Source: Certhia americana
Lineage: Eukaryota > Chordata > Aves > Passeriformes > Certhiidae
DNA length: 64,000 nt
Reading direction: 5' to 3'
NCBI GenBank assembly: GCA_018697195.1
Contig: CM031873.1
Span: forward strand, 124,001-188,000
How positions within the stretch are numbered: position 1 is the stretch's first letter; the number at the start of each line of letters is the position of its first letter. Positions 14,025 through 26,282 of this stretch are shown here, one piece after another. A model generated the notes under the pieces. It made no database searches, was not told where the DNA came from, and saw only the letters and a list, made by a program, of their open reading frames with translations. A program made the position numbers and the translations under genes.

Positions 14025-14992
14025 ACTACTCTTAGCTGAGCAGCCTGAGCTTGCTCCAGGAATATCTATAACAGAATTGGAAGGCAGAGATTTCCAGTTG
14101 TTTTACAATCATTATGTCAAGGTAATAGATGGGAAAGGGAGTTCCTGGAAACTCCATGTGCCTGGGGACTGAGCACCTTTCCCTTGCTGTACATCTGGAG
14201 GGGTCTGAGAGGTTCCTGCTGCTCCCGTGGGCTCTGTCCATTTGCGTTCCCATGGGAGTGCTCAGGAAGTTGTAGGACCAGTAACACTGACTGTCAACAT
14301 GAAAATGTTTGTTAATTGAGTATTTTGTAGTATAAAATGTTAAATCAACTTGCTGGAATAGATTTTGTCATGTAGTCCTTTATGATATGATCACCTAAAA
14401 TCTGTCTGTAGTTTGGCTACACTGAGTTTACTATGAGTCTAACTGTTTGGAATTATGATTTGTTATGGTACTTTTCCTGTGTATCCACTATAATTGGGAT
14501 CCTACCTCAACACCTCAGATGTAACATTGGTAAAAAATATTCTTTCTGTAAATATGTTCTGCTCTTTCTGTAAATAAATCTCTGCTTATTGTATTATTGT
14601 TTTGCACACATAAAACTGAATGGTTTTAGATTTGTCTGGATGGCAAAATGCATTCAGCTTTTCCAGTAATATGCTTATAAAATACAACATGCAAAAGCCT
14701 GAAGGAAGTCCGAGTGGGCAGATAGTGCTGTCTGAATTTTCCCATAGGCCATGTTTAAACTCAGATTGGGTTGTGACATTAAATAACACCATATGGTGTG
14801 TTCACTCCCTCCTGCTCCAACTGGAGGCTCAGAGCAGTTCCAGTAGCATTTTACAAGAGTTGATTGATTTTGGGGTGGGTTATAGGTTCTGGCAAGGCAG
14901 GTGATCTTGGGAAAAAAACTCAGTGTTTGTCTTTTAAAGACCAGAAGCGCAAAATTTGCAAGGACAATTTGTATTAATATAAAACTGTGGTC

Positions 14993-15375
14993 AGGGAGGC
15001 TGGGAGGGGGGCTCAGCCTGGAGCAAAGGAGGCTCAGGGAGGACTTTGTGGCTCTGCACAACTCCCTGACAGGAGGGGACAGTCAGGGGAGTCAGGCTGT
15101 GCTCCCAGGGAACAGGGACAGGAGGAGAGGGAATGGCCCCGGCTGGTGCCAGGGGAGGTTTTGGTTGGGCATTAGGGAAAATGTTTTCATGGAAAGGCTT
15201 TTCAGGCGTTAGAAGGGGCTGCCCAGGGAAGGTGGGGGAGTCACCATACCTGGAAATGTTCAGGAAGCCTGTGGATGTGACACTTGAGAATGTGGTTTAG
15301 TGGTGAACACGGTGGTGGCGCTGGGTGGACTGGATGGTCCTAAAGATCCTTTCCAACCATAATGATTCCATGATT
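14993..15375 (+). mobile_element. CR1 LINE 3' fragment, longer copy
   Basis: A sense CR1 tail of about 380 bp. It has GGGGCTCAGCCTGGAGCAAA, CCAGGGAACAGGGACAGGAG, GGCTGCCCAGGGAAGGTGGG, TGGTTTAGTGGTGAACACGG and an end of CCTTTCCAACCATAATGATT then CCATG. It lies 340 bp upstream of the exon at 15714. It shares the unusual GTGAACACGGT word with the copy at 35005-35438, suggesting the same subfamily. Open frames in it are shadows. Confidence 0.88.
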
Positions 15376-15524
15376 TGTGTGTGTATGTAAATGTAATTGT
15401 GTATGTCTAAAACATGTGCCAGACCTGTTGAGAAAAGAACTTGTAACCAAACTGCACTTCAGATCATGAACTTTTGGGGTCTTGTACAAACTATTTTTTT
15501 TCCTCTGGGTGATTTTCTTTCTAA

Positions 15525-15785
<261 letters not shown>

Positions 15786-18700
15786 TAAGGCAATGCACAC
15801 CTGCTCTGGCTCAGGAGGAATAAACCTTTTATGTATTTCCAAGTTTCTCTCCCTCATCAGGTGGCAAAAAGTAGCACTTGAGACAAAACACTTAAGAAAG
15901 AAATGCGCCTCTCTTCCTTGCTATTTCTTCATGTTTGTAACTTCCATGTGAGGAGTTTGGGCACTCACAGCTGTAAAATACTGAATTTCTCAATACAGTA
16001 GGATCTCCCTTCATATTACATATTTCTTCATGTGTGATGACTGCGTGCATGGTGTGGCAGCATGCAGTCATATTCCACTGAACTTTTGTTTAGTAATAAT
16101 AAACTAAAAAATTTCCATCTATGAACTAACACAACAATGTATGTTGCTTCTACATGTTTAGCTGGTTGAAAACTCACAATTGTGGCATCATAGGAAATTA
16201 ATTTAAAAATTTGTCATCATGAAGTTTATCATCATCTATAAGTGAATTCTTCCCCCCACCAAAAAAAAGTCCTGCATTAGCATAGGAATTTGCTTTGAAA
16301 AAAAGTCCACCATTCCCTCTGTTTTCTTGATTATGTCTCAGTTCAGTTTCTCAAAGGCTGTTTGGCAACTAAAAAAGCTAAGTGGAAAAGAACATCAATA
16401 AAAATCCTCTAACTTATTTGCAAACTGAAACTGAAGGCCCAATTCATAAATGATTCAACAAACAATTTTAGTATTACATTTCCATGATTTGTGCCAAAGA
16501 GTATTTATAACAAAATTATGTTTTCCCTTAGGCTTCTGTGAACAGTTGGTCCTTTTTAATTTCTGTGTTTTATCCATCACCTTTGGAGGACTGAAAAAAA
16601 ACATGATAGATGAAATTACAAGAAAATTGAGACAAAATAGTCAAGTGAACCTTGGGGGGAAATTTGTGGTAAATAGTTAGAGCACTTCAATAAACATGTT
16701 CTGATTTGTTCTCAAAGGTGGTGCTAATTGCAGATTCCCAAGTTAATTTTACTTAAAAACATATTTTAGGGACTACTGCAGTGAGGGCATCTGTTGGATA
16801 TACAGTAAGTCAGGCTTAATTGTGTGGTTCATGGAACCAGCACTTCTGCCTCCCTTGCATGTGGTCCTTAGGCCCTGGGAGAAGGAACACTTACTAGGGA
16901 AAAAAATGATGGGGGGATTTTCTTTTTATTATTATTATTTTGTTTTTATCATAGTCTGCTAGCATGGCTTGCAGTGCTTCTGGGGTCAAAAATATATCTA
17001 GGAAACTTTCTGTCATCTTTTGATTCAGAGGAAGCAATTTATTTTATGTTTCCAGTGTCCTTAAATGAACTTCACTGTCATCTGAATGCACCACAGATTG
17101 GCAAAACCATATTTCATGGATTTTCTTACTTTCCCCCCCTTTCATATTTGCTTCCACTACAAAATGGTAATGTTGGGGACGTTGGGCAATCACTCATCAA
17201 ACTATCTACCTGCCTGTCAACAGCTAACTTAAAGTTCTTTGAAGTGTCACTTCCTTTGAATAATGCTGCTCTTGCTCCCTGCAGACCTTGACTGGGGTTA
17301 TTTCTTCTGTGGTGTGCCAGAGGAGAATAATCCTGTGCAAGTGATCTAACCTTGTTGTATTTTGCCACAGATTTCCTGGTGTTCCTTGAACTCTTTCATT
17401 CCTGGCTGATTAAATAAAACCTGTAAATGGTTATGTTAAAACCAGTCAAAGCCAAACAAGACAGGGATAGCTAAATAGTACATAAGAGACTGGTGTCTTG
17501 GTTCTGGGAAATAATCCAGAGAGTTTGGGAAGTTCTTGCCTTAAATTTTTCTGACATTTGAGTTTTGACTTTTTCTTCTCTTTAGCTGCTTCATTTAATG
17601 AAACATTTGCTGCTTTTTTAATTCTGCTGTGTTACAACATCTGTGCTATCCAGTGCAAACAAGACATCATTTTCTAATCCATCTTCATTTGCACTCTATG
17701 TTAATATATTCTCTTTTTTTCTTGTTTTACTTGTTTTTTATTTATTTGGCATAGTTGTCTTTACAGAACTGGACAATAGGAGTCGCAGTTTTTGTCCTTA
17801 GTTTGAGATCCTTTTTGAAGAGAGAAGGCTGCTAACTGTCCATCATGTTGTCTCTGTTGGAAACCCGCTTGGAAATGCTTTCAGTGGTGGCTTTGACGTG
17901 ACTCGTGCCCACTGAAAACTGCACTGAGGCCAGTGAGAGTTTTTCTAGAGGCTGTGCCATCACAAAGAGAATTCTTACATGCTTTGAACATAGGCCAGCA
18001 TCAAACTGGTAACCCCAGTGAGAGGTTCTTGGAGTTACTGAGTCATGCAGTCCCTGGATGAGCTGTTGTCTCCATTTTAAGTAAGATAATTCACGGAGTT
18101 GGCTCGTTAGGAAATGTTAAGCTTTTGTAGAGAAACTATTCCTGAGTGTTCTGCTTTGTGGCCTCCATTTGCAGCTTCAGCCCCCAGTTAGTTTAGGGTT
18201 AAAGCCAGCTGTCTTCTGTTCTAAGTGATCTTGCTTCCAACAACAATTCTCCCCTTCCTTTCTGCCTGAAGCCTTCGCTTTGAGAAAACACCACAAGTCC
18301 ATCTGAGGGGTTCATTTCCCTGCGTACACATTCATGTGATTCCCAAACCCCTACGCGTCCCCTTTTCTGGGAGGTGCTGAGGACTTGCAGTTTCCTTTGG
18401 CATCGATGAGGAATCTCACTAGCTTTCAAAGGAAGGCTCTGTGGCCAGGGCTGCACTTTGAGGTGTGGGGGTCTGTCTGGAGACAGTATTATTCTCTTTC
18501 TGGTGACATTCTAGAAGTGTCTCAGTTGGACAGCTTTGTCCCGTCCATCATTCCCTGAGAGCCAGGAGCCAGTTCTGCATCTGGAAGGATGAGATTTGGA
18601 AAAGTGATTTTCCTCCATCCTTTGTGAAGTCTCTGGATTGCATCATCTTGATGGCTGAGACAATTACTTAGGAGCTCATTGTGCCCCTGCTTTATATTTT

Positions 18701-19799
18701 ATATATTTGAGCTGGACAGTGCATAAAGGCAATGACACAGACAGGTTCTGCAGAGTTGGGACTGCTGAACATAGGGACAAGAGCACATTTACCTTATTTG
18801 CCAGCCCCCAAACCTACCTCTAGTGCCCCCAGGGAATCTTCTGACACTGTTGGGAGATTTGTGACAAACACCACCAGATAGCTCATTGACTGCTTACTTT
18901 ACAATGTTCTATTTAATTTGTAAGGCTCTGAAAAAAAAGCATTCTCTTTGAGCAATGAGATGTAACCATCCTTATTCTCTATTCAGAGAGTAATCAGAAA
19001 CATCCTGTTGCAAAAACAACAAAAGTAGACCCAAACACAGCATGCCACTGAGTGCCATCCATCATCCTGCCTGTCCACATCTTTCTCCCTCCTCTAACTC
19101 CTCAGGTCTTGTTTGGAAATACAAACAGCTCGAGCTGTTTTTTATACTTGGGCTGCTCTGTTAAACTCATTGAGCATATTTGTGTTCTGCATTATAATAA
19201 CAGCTGATACTGTTTCCTACTGTGAATTTGTTTTGTGTCATTGACAAGGAAAAATTCCATGTGCTCACACAATCTTAGATTCGTCTAAGTGGCAGCAGCT
19301 TTTCCTGATTTCCTGTTGAGTGTGATTTATTCCCTTGCTTTCTTAGGTAATGGATTTAATTTTCCTGCAGATGAATTTTAATAGATCTCTGGTATGAGCT
19401 GCAGTAGCTGAGTGAGATCAACCTCAAGGCTGACAAGTGTCCTGCTCTGTTATGCTGTGCAAAGTGACAGGTTTGCTCACCCTTTATGTGCACACAACTC
19501 CTTCTAGAAAGTGGCACTTACACGAACTTAGGGTACTGGATCTACTGTGCTAATCACTCAGAAAAGTCTTCATAGTTGTACAAGAATAGCTTTTCATCTT
19601 AAAAGAAAATAAGACCTTGAACAGGATGTTCTAAATAACCACTCATGGCTGTGTAGACATTGTTCAATTCTGTTCCTGCGCTATTTTGCAGCTTACAGCT
19701 TTCTGTAGTCCTTTGGCTTTGGCCTCAGCAGTGGCTGGCTGGAAATGGGCCTGGGGCTTCTCCTTTGCTTACCTGGACCATGAAGCGTTGTACAGGTAG

Positions 19800-19915
19800 C
19801 TTCAGAGGGTGATCCAGGCTGAAAGGGGCCTCAGGAGAGATGAAGACTCATCTCCTGATCACAGCGTCTCAGTGCTGAGGTCAGACCTGGTTGCTCCAGG
19901 TCTTGTTTCAAAACC
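19800..19915 (-). mobile_element. Probable CR1 fragment, antisense
   Basis: A diverged stretch resembles the antisense 3' end of a CR1 of the ACCTC-AGGAGATCATCTC type: GATCCAGGCTGAAAGGGGCC, CTCATCTCCTG and CAGACCTGGTTGCTCCAGG. It lies about 10 bp from a sense CR1. The match is looser than for the other copies. Confidence 0.45.
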
Positions 19916-19924
19916 CTTCAATAT

Positions 19925-20174
19925 AATGGCTTCAAACTGCAAAAGAGTAGATTTAGATAAATCTTAGGAAAATATTCTTCCTTGTGAGAGTGGGGAGGCC
20001 CAGGTTACCCAGAGAAGCTGCAGCTGCCCCAACCCTGGCAGTGTCCAAGGCCAGGTTGGACACAGCTTGGAGCACCCTGGGATGGTGAAAGGTGTCCCTG
20101 CCCATGGCAGGAGGGTGGAAAGAGATGAGCTTTATGTTCCCTTCCAAATCCAAACTATTCTGGGATTTTGTGAT
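19925..20174 (+). mobile_element. CR1 LINE 3' fragment
   Basis: A sense CR1 tail: GGCTTCAAACTGCAAAAGAG, TAGATTTAGATAAATCTTAG, GAGAGTGGGGAGGCCC, CAGAGAAGCTGCAGCTGCCC, GTGTCCAAGGCCAGGTTGG and an ATTCTGGGATTTTGTGAT end. It is moderately diverged and 5'-truncated. Confidence 0.88.
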
Positions 20175-20896
20175 AAAACTAACATGCTGTGGAATATATT
20201 GATCTTCTCCTTATGCAGATTATTTGTACTCAAGCTTTTGTACTTGTAAGTACAATTTGTACTTTTCTATACACATTTAAGAAGTTTAAGTTTATTAAAA
20301 TGGCAGAAGGCGGCACAACACAGCTAATACCTTGAATGCTTCAACAGAAATAAATCTTTGTGTTGTTTGATGAATATTTTTTCCAAGAATCCCATTAACC
20401 TTTTCCCTTAGCAATGCCCAAGGAGCTGTGTTCTGTCTGTGAGCTTTCCACTTCTCATGTTCACAGCTGATGGTTAGTGCAGTTAATGAAGGCAGTAACA
20501 CTTCTACTTATTGATATTTCTGATTGGCGCATTGACCTGGCTCAGTTTATGCTATAAGCCAAACTCTTGAAGAATCAGACCAAAAAGGGCTCCTACACTG
20601 TTTTTCACCAATGGCTTATATTTGTGAATTGTAGTCAAAATTGCAGATACAGAAGTTGGATGTTCATGAACTAAGAGAAAACTGCAACATCTGAAATTTT
20701 ATTTATTCAGAAGCACATTGTGACTCTAGACTCTTTCTATGTAAAGCTGAGTTTTTCCACTCTGCTGCCTGCAGCAGACCTACTATTACAAGTGTAACAA
20801 AACCAGTCCTTGCTGAAAAACTGTGCCTTTTAAAACAAATTTTTTCCTGTAATCACTGTGGATAACTCAGGGTAATTAGCTTGTTTCTTTGCTGAA

Positions 20897-20962
20897 CACT
20901 AATGTAAATCAGGAACAATCCTACTGATGTTAGTGGAGCTGTATGGATGTAAGTGAAGGAAA
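20897..20962. repeat. Probable ancient amniote repeat fragment
   Basis: The segment ATGTAAATCAGGAACAATCC, then TACTGATGTTAGTGGAGC, then ATGGATGTAAGTGAAGG matches the layout I recall for a widespread old reptile and bird repeat (TGTAAATCAGGAGTAA, then ACTGAAGTCAATGGAGTTAC). A shorter piece sharing TGTAAATCAGGA lies at 46976-46987. The assignment rests on memory only. Confidence 0.4.
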
Positions 20963-22194
20963 ATCCATGTCCTGGGCTTACACTGAGACCTGCATTAAGT
21001 GTTTTGGTGGCTCTGGTTAAGCCAGAGATTTAAAACCTCCCCAAGGATCTTGGGACAACTTTGGGTCCCGTTTAGAGCTCAGCCCCTGCTTGGCTGGTGG
21101 CTCTGCTCCCTTGGGTGGTCATTTCAGACAGGTTTCATTCTACTTAAGTTAAAACAAATAAAACAAAAACTCCATAAATCTACATTTCTTCAAGAATAAT
21201 AATTTTTAAGAGATCAGATGCTCATTCCCTGCAGGGGAACATTCTGATGCTTTGTTTAGAAAATACCTCATTTTAAAGGGACTGCCCTGAGATCTTTTTG
21301 AATGATAAAAATGTTTTTTTTTTCAGTGGGAGGCTTTCCTCTTGTTTAAACAGGGCACAATTCAAAGCAGACATCATCATGGCAGCCTTTTCAAGAATTT
21401 CTTATCCTGCTTGTATTCAGGCTTTATTATTTCAAAACAAGTAAATGCATTCCTTCCTCACCACCACCTTCCTGCCTTCATTTTTTTTTCCACCCTGTGT
21501 TTTCCAGGAGCTGTCATTGACTGTTTGGTAAACAAGAAAATAAAAAAGCAGCTTTATATTTTTGACATGTACAATTGCTTGTAAAAATGTACTTTTTGCC
21601 TTTTGAACAGCGGGGTATTTTTAATTTTTTTTTTCTGGCATGGCCATGTCACAGAGAGGTGTGGGGAGAGAAACCTTGGGGCTAAAATATAGTTTAATGA
21701 GAATAAAACCCACATCAAAGGATGGTCTAATGCAATGATATAATGCTTACTGTGTCTCTTTCCCAAAGGGGATATGGCTGACAGTACTTATATTTCAATT
21801 ATCTATTCACTGCCTGCATAGGATGTTGATTAAATGGTTCTAAGGTATTAGAGGCCTTTTGTAGAAAGCACAGAAAAACGGTGATACTACACATTTTCCT
21901 CAGATCAAAATGTGTGTTAGGAGGAAATTATATGGCTCTAACTACATATATATTTTATTTCTTAGGGCAATAAGGAGAATTGTTTTATTAACTCCACATT
22001 TACATTTTTTCCAGTTGAAATGAAGCAATCTCTGGTTCTCCAGCTCACTCCTGCCCATGTCTCATTCTGCCACAGCTCAAACAGACATTCCTTTGCAGGC
22101 AGCTCTGTTTGGTAAATATAAATCCTGCAGAAACACTTGACCCCTCATGCCTAGCTGCTTTTCAGCTCAGCCTATGGGTCTTTACCCCCAAATT

Positions 22195-22560
22195 ATTTCT
22201 CTGAATCTTTAATTGCATGCAGGACAGTTGATAAAGCGGAGTACATTGTGCCTTGCCCCACATTAGGAAACATCCCACATGCTCACGTATAAAGCTGGAG
22301 TCACGGTGCATTTGGATAAATAGCTGCTCCATCTGCTTGTGGGGAGCAGAGAAGTGATAGGGGCTTCTGATGGAGTTGTCTTATCCTCTCATGTCAGCTC
22401 CTCGCCAGGGGGTAGAGCCTTGGGAGCTGGAGGGAGCTCAGCCATTGTGCACTAATCCTGCCATCTCTGTGTCTAATATGAATGGGCCTCTTGCACATTG
22501 ATTGCAGCCATTGCCTCTTTTCTCCTTTAATTGACTAGTGGTGAGTCATTTTTTCCAAAG
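22195..22560. promoter_or_regulatory. Candidate conserved non-coding element
   Basis: This non-repetitive block combines AATTGCATGC, TTGATAAAGCGG, GATAAATAGCTGC and TTTAATTGACTAGTG words, plus GCTCACGTATAAAGC. Within it, CGCCAGGGGGTAGAG (22403-22417) resembles a CTCF core. The texture suggests a conserved intronic enhancer, but there is no alignment to prove it. Confidence 0.28.
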
Positions 22561-22839
22561 GTGAGGTTAAAGTGGGTTTTTACAAACAAACAATATTTAA
22601 GCTCAAAGCCCAAGATCCTTTCCCCAACTTGGGGGCAGTGTTCTCCTGATGGCTCTTCTTCCCATGTCTGTCAAACACTTCAGGTTCATGTTTGTAAATT
22701 CTGGCTTAATGCAGTCAAAACCCCAACACTTTGTTCCCTGTATTAGTATTGAACCTTATCTGGTTTAACCACAACAGCATCATCATTCACCCTGTGCCAA
22801 GTGGTGTAGGAAATGTCACTGCTCGACAAGTCCATTATG

Positions 22840-23010
22840 GAGCTGCCTCTGATTAGAAACTGCTATATCCTGAGATCTGTTTACAGTGAGTCATGTTAGA
22901 AGTGCATTTCTTTCTGTGAAGGACAGAGTTTATCATGTCTCATACAAGTTATAACTTACATGTTATCGGCTTCGCAAGTCAGATATAAAAGAGGTTTTTC
23001 TTGCACTTTA
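22840..23010. promoter_or_regulatory. Candidate conserved non-coding element
   Basis: A compact, non-repeat block with GTTTACAGTGAGTCATG (forkhead-like and AP-1-like words), TTATCGGCTTCGCAAGTC and CAGATATAAAAGAGG. CpGs are retained in an otherwise CpG-poor intron, which can mark constraint. Inference only. Confidence 0.25.
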
Positions 23011-26000
23011 ATTAGCTGTGCAAACACAGATGCTTGCTCTCTGTCTCTGTGACTAGAAAAGCTGCATTCCTGAGGTTAAGATATGTGGAGAACCTCTTTG
23101 ATATGTTTTATTTAGTTCTTTTTTTGCTAGGGATGTAAAATCACAAGGAATATAGAATTATAAATCATGCTGGAAAGGAGCCACAGTGACTCCTATTGCT
23201 GCCTGTGTGACAATAATTATGTTCTATTCATGCACTTTGATGCTTTATGAAGGGTTTTTCATTTTGCTTTTCCACTAAAAAAACCCACAACTCCAGATGG
23301 TAACTGTAGATGAGTCTACCTAGATAATAATACAGGAATCCCAAAATACAGCCATCCTCATCCTCTTCACCTCTGAGATGAGACTTGGCAGCTAAGTGTT
23401 CTCTATAAAGTGTTCCCTTGCTGTGGGTGTCAAAGGCATGTTTGCAGTGGTGCAGGGGAATCTACAGATGGGCAGAAAAGATCTGGCTGAACTTGAAATT
23501 TGTCAGGCTCAATCTGCTCCATTGCCCTTCCACTGGCAGGTGTCCAGAGTCTGATCCCCTTCCAATGGCAGACCTTTGCTTCTTGTCCTGCTTTCTTTTG
23601 CTGTAGGGAATAACTTCATTCCTTTGTCTTCATTGCTCCTGGAAACATTTAGAAGCAGTGTTCCTGTGCTGAGATGATTGGACTGTCTTCTCACTTCTGT
23701 TTTTTGAGGAGCAGGTTGATAAGTAGCCTAGAACATCAGTTTTCTCTGTCTGAATGGGATTGAGATCTTGCCTGAGATTTCTTTACCATGGCTTTCCAAA
23801 TGTTGGCTGAGGGCTCAGCAGAAGCTTATGTTATATTTAATCATTCTAAAACAGAAAAATGTTTCTGGAGAGACCAAATCATCCATCCTGTTAGTCAGGT
23901 GGTGTTTGGCTCTTAAAGAAAGAGAGAACTGAGATTTTTGAAATAGAATGAATGGATCACTTAACTGCCACACTCTAAGGTTAGATTAAAGAGGAGGATT
24001 TAGTTTAAATATTATGGGGGACATTTTTCAGATTTACTGTAGGTTTGTCTTGTAAGCACTTTAAAAAAATATTTACAATTTCATGACTGCGGGGAAGCTG
24101 TGAATATTATTAGTCACCCTTTCACTCCTACCTAACAAAGCCAGATCCCAGAGGCGTGTTGACGCTCCACAGGGTTGCTCAGGGTTGTTATGATTAACAT
24201 TCTGGTGTGGATATCAAGTGTAATAAGAGCATAAACATTTTGTAAGTATAGGTCCTTTTCATTTGTAATTCTTTACTTCCAAGTGAAGTGATGAGGTCCA
24301 ATTGGAGTGCCTGCTTAATAACAAAGGGCAGCATAAAAGTTTTATTTTTGTCTGAACTGCAACTGGGCTCAGACCTCAGGGCAGGCTCATGAAAGCATGA
24401 AGAAACAGATCCTGGTATCATTTTCAGGGAGTTAAACTGGTCAAAATGAGAGCAGATGTACAGGAGAAAGCTGAGTGCTGAGCATGGGACTCTTGATCTC
24501 TCCTTCCTTGGCTGAGCTGAAATTCTTGCATCACCTTAGCGAAACCTTAAGCAAAATCAATCAAGCCAATTTTGATTTACTCAAGCATAAAAAAGAGAGA
24601 TGTGTCCCTTTCAGGATGAAATGATTCTTTTAAATCAGCCGTGTTTGTTTATGATAGTTTTAAAGCACCTCATTCTGACAGGGGAGGCAGAACATCTGCA
24701 GCTTGGTTCTTGGGGAGCGAGGGGAACAAATTGCCCCCACTTGGCGTAAAATACAGTGTTGATTATGCTTTTATACAATGATACACACCCGTGGCAGGGC
24801 AGCCTGGGCTACATGCTTGGTCTGTTTCTTCTTTGGGAGAGAAATGAATTGACACAGACAGGCAGTATTTTGTCCTAGTCTATGCTTATTTACACTAAAC
24901 ACACTTCTGAGCAAGTATATTTGATGGCAAAGCCAGAGCTGATGGCAATTTAGAGGCAAAACTCAAAAAGGAAACTGCATGATGAGACTTAGCCAGTGGG
25001 ACATGTTTATCCATCCCTGAACTCTCTTTATGCCAAGTTCTCACTGTATGACATTCCTTGGGAGATTTGAGTCCTTCCCTGTTTCCCTGTGGATGGTCCA
25101 GCTGTCATTCAAAATCATGTCCAGCACCTACTACTCTCATACTTCTGAATTCTTCCTTAGCTCAGATTTTATGTTGCAAGTTAGGTTTAAAAGTTTTCCG
25201 TTATTTTCCTCATGGGTTTTTTTTTTCCACATTTGGGGAAAAGTACTGTCCAGTCTGAGATTAGCAACATCTTTATCATAGTCATTAGCAGAAATCACAA
25301 AAAAAGACACAAAAATACAAGTGGGCAGAATTGCAACTAATGTGTTCTGTCAGTCTTAAAAATTATGGTACACACAGTTAAAAGGGATTTGATAGAAAAT
25401 TCAATACTTGTAGTACATGTAGAGTCTGATCTGCCACAGTAACATGTTTTTGGGGATGAAATACCAGCCACTGACAGAATGTAGATACTACTTCTTAACC
25501 TGTGAAGACAAAATTAAATAATTTATTAAGAAAAAAAAAGCAGGACTTGACAAAGCTCCCCATTTGTTTGTCTGTCTTCAGCACAAAATGATAGACAAGC
25601 AATACTCTGCTATTTGCAGTTGATGGAGAAAAACTGAATTCCCAATTAAAAGTATAGTTTAGTCTCATGTTTTAGTTTGAAACTGCATCATGCTTCATCT
25701 CTTGTCATGACTCATGAACTTTCTTGCATGACTGAGAGTAAATGAATATCTATTAAGATCTTTCTCAACATTTTCTCCCTTAAAATAGTACCATTTTAGC
25801 TCATTGATGCATATTATTTGGTTAAATATAATTCTGCTACTTTGAAGGTTTGAGCTTCAATCAGCAGGTTCTTGGACTTCTCATAATATTCAGCCACAAG
25901 GTACCTGTAAAAGAGAATATCAAAAGTGAGAGCATGAATTGCTTGTGTTAAGTAAAGCTTCTGACTGATGCTGAATCAGAAATACATGAAAGAAATAGAG

Positions 26001-26184
26001 GTCTGGCAGTATGTCCATTTTGCCAGTGTTACAGCTATTTTTTTCCCTTTCAATTGGACCGAAATCTTTCCTTGAGACTAATCCAATCTGTAATTGAAAG
26101 TTGTAGTTGAATGTAAAAATATTTTGCTTTGAGTCCTTAAAAACCGCAGCCTCAAAACTGTACTAATTAGGGGTCATGATGTAT

Positions 26185-26282
26185 TACAGAGTCGCAGAAT
26201 GATTTGTGTTGGGAGTGACCTTAAAGACCATCTAATTCCAACCCCTCTGCCATGGACAGGGATGCCACCCACTAGATCAGGT
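26185..26282 (-). mobile_element. CR1 LINE 3' end, antisense
   Basis: It begins ACAGAGTCGCAGAATGATTT, then GGGAGTGACCTTAAAGACCA, TCCAACCCCTCTGCCATGG and ACAGGGATGCCACCCACTAG. This is the extreme 3' end of CR1 in reverse complement. Similarity fades after about 26282. Confidence 0.85.
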
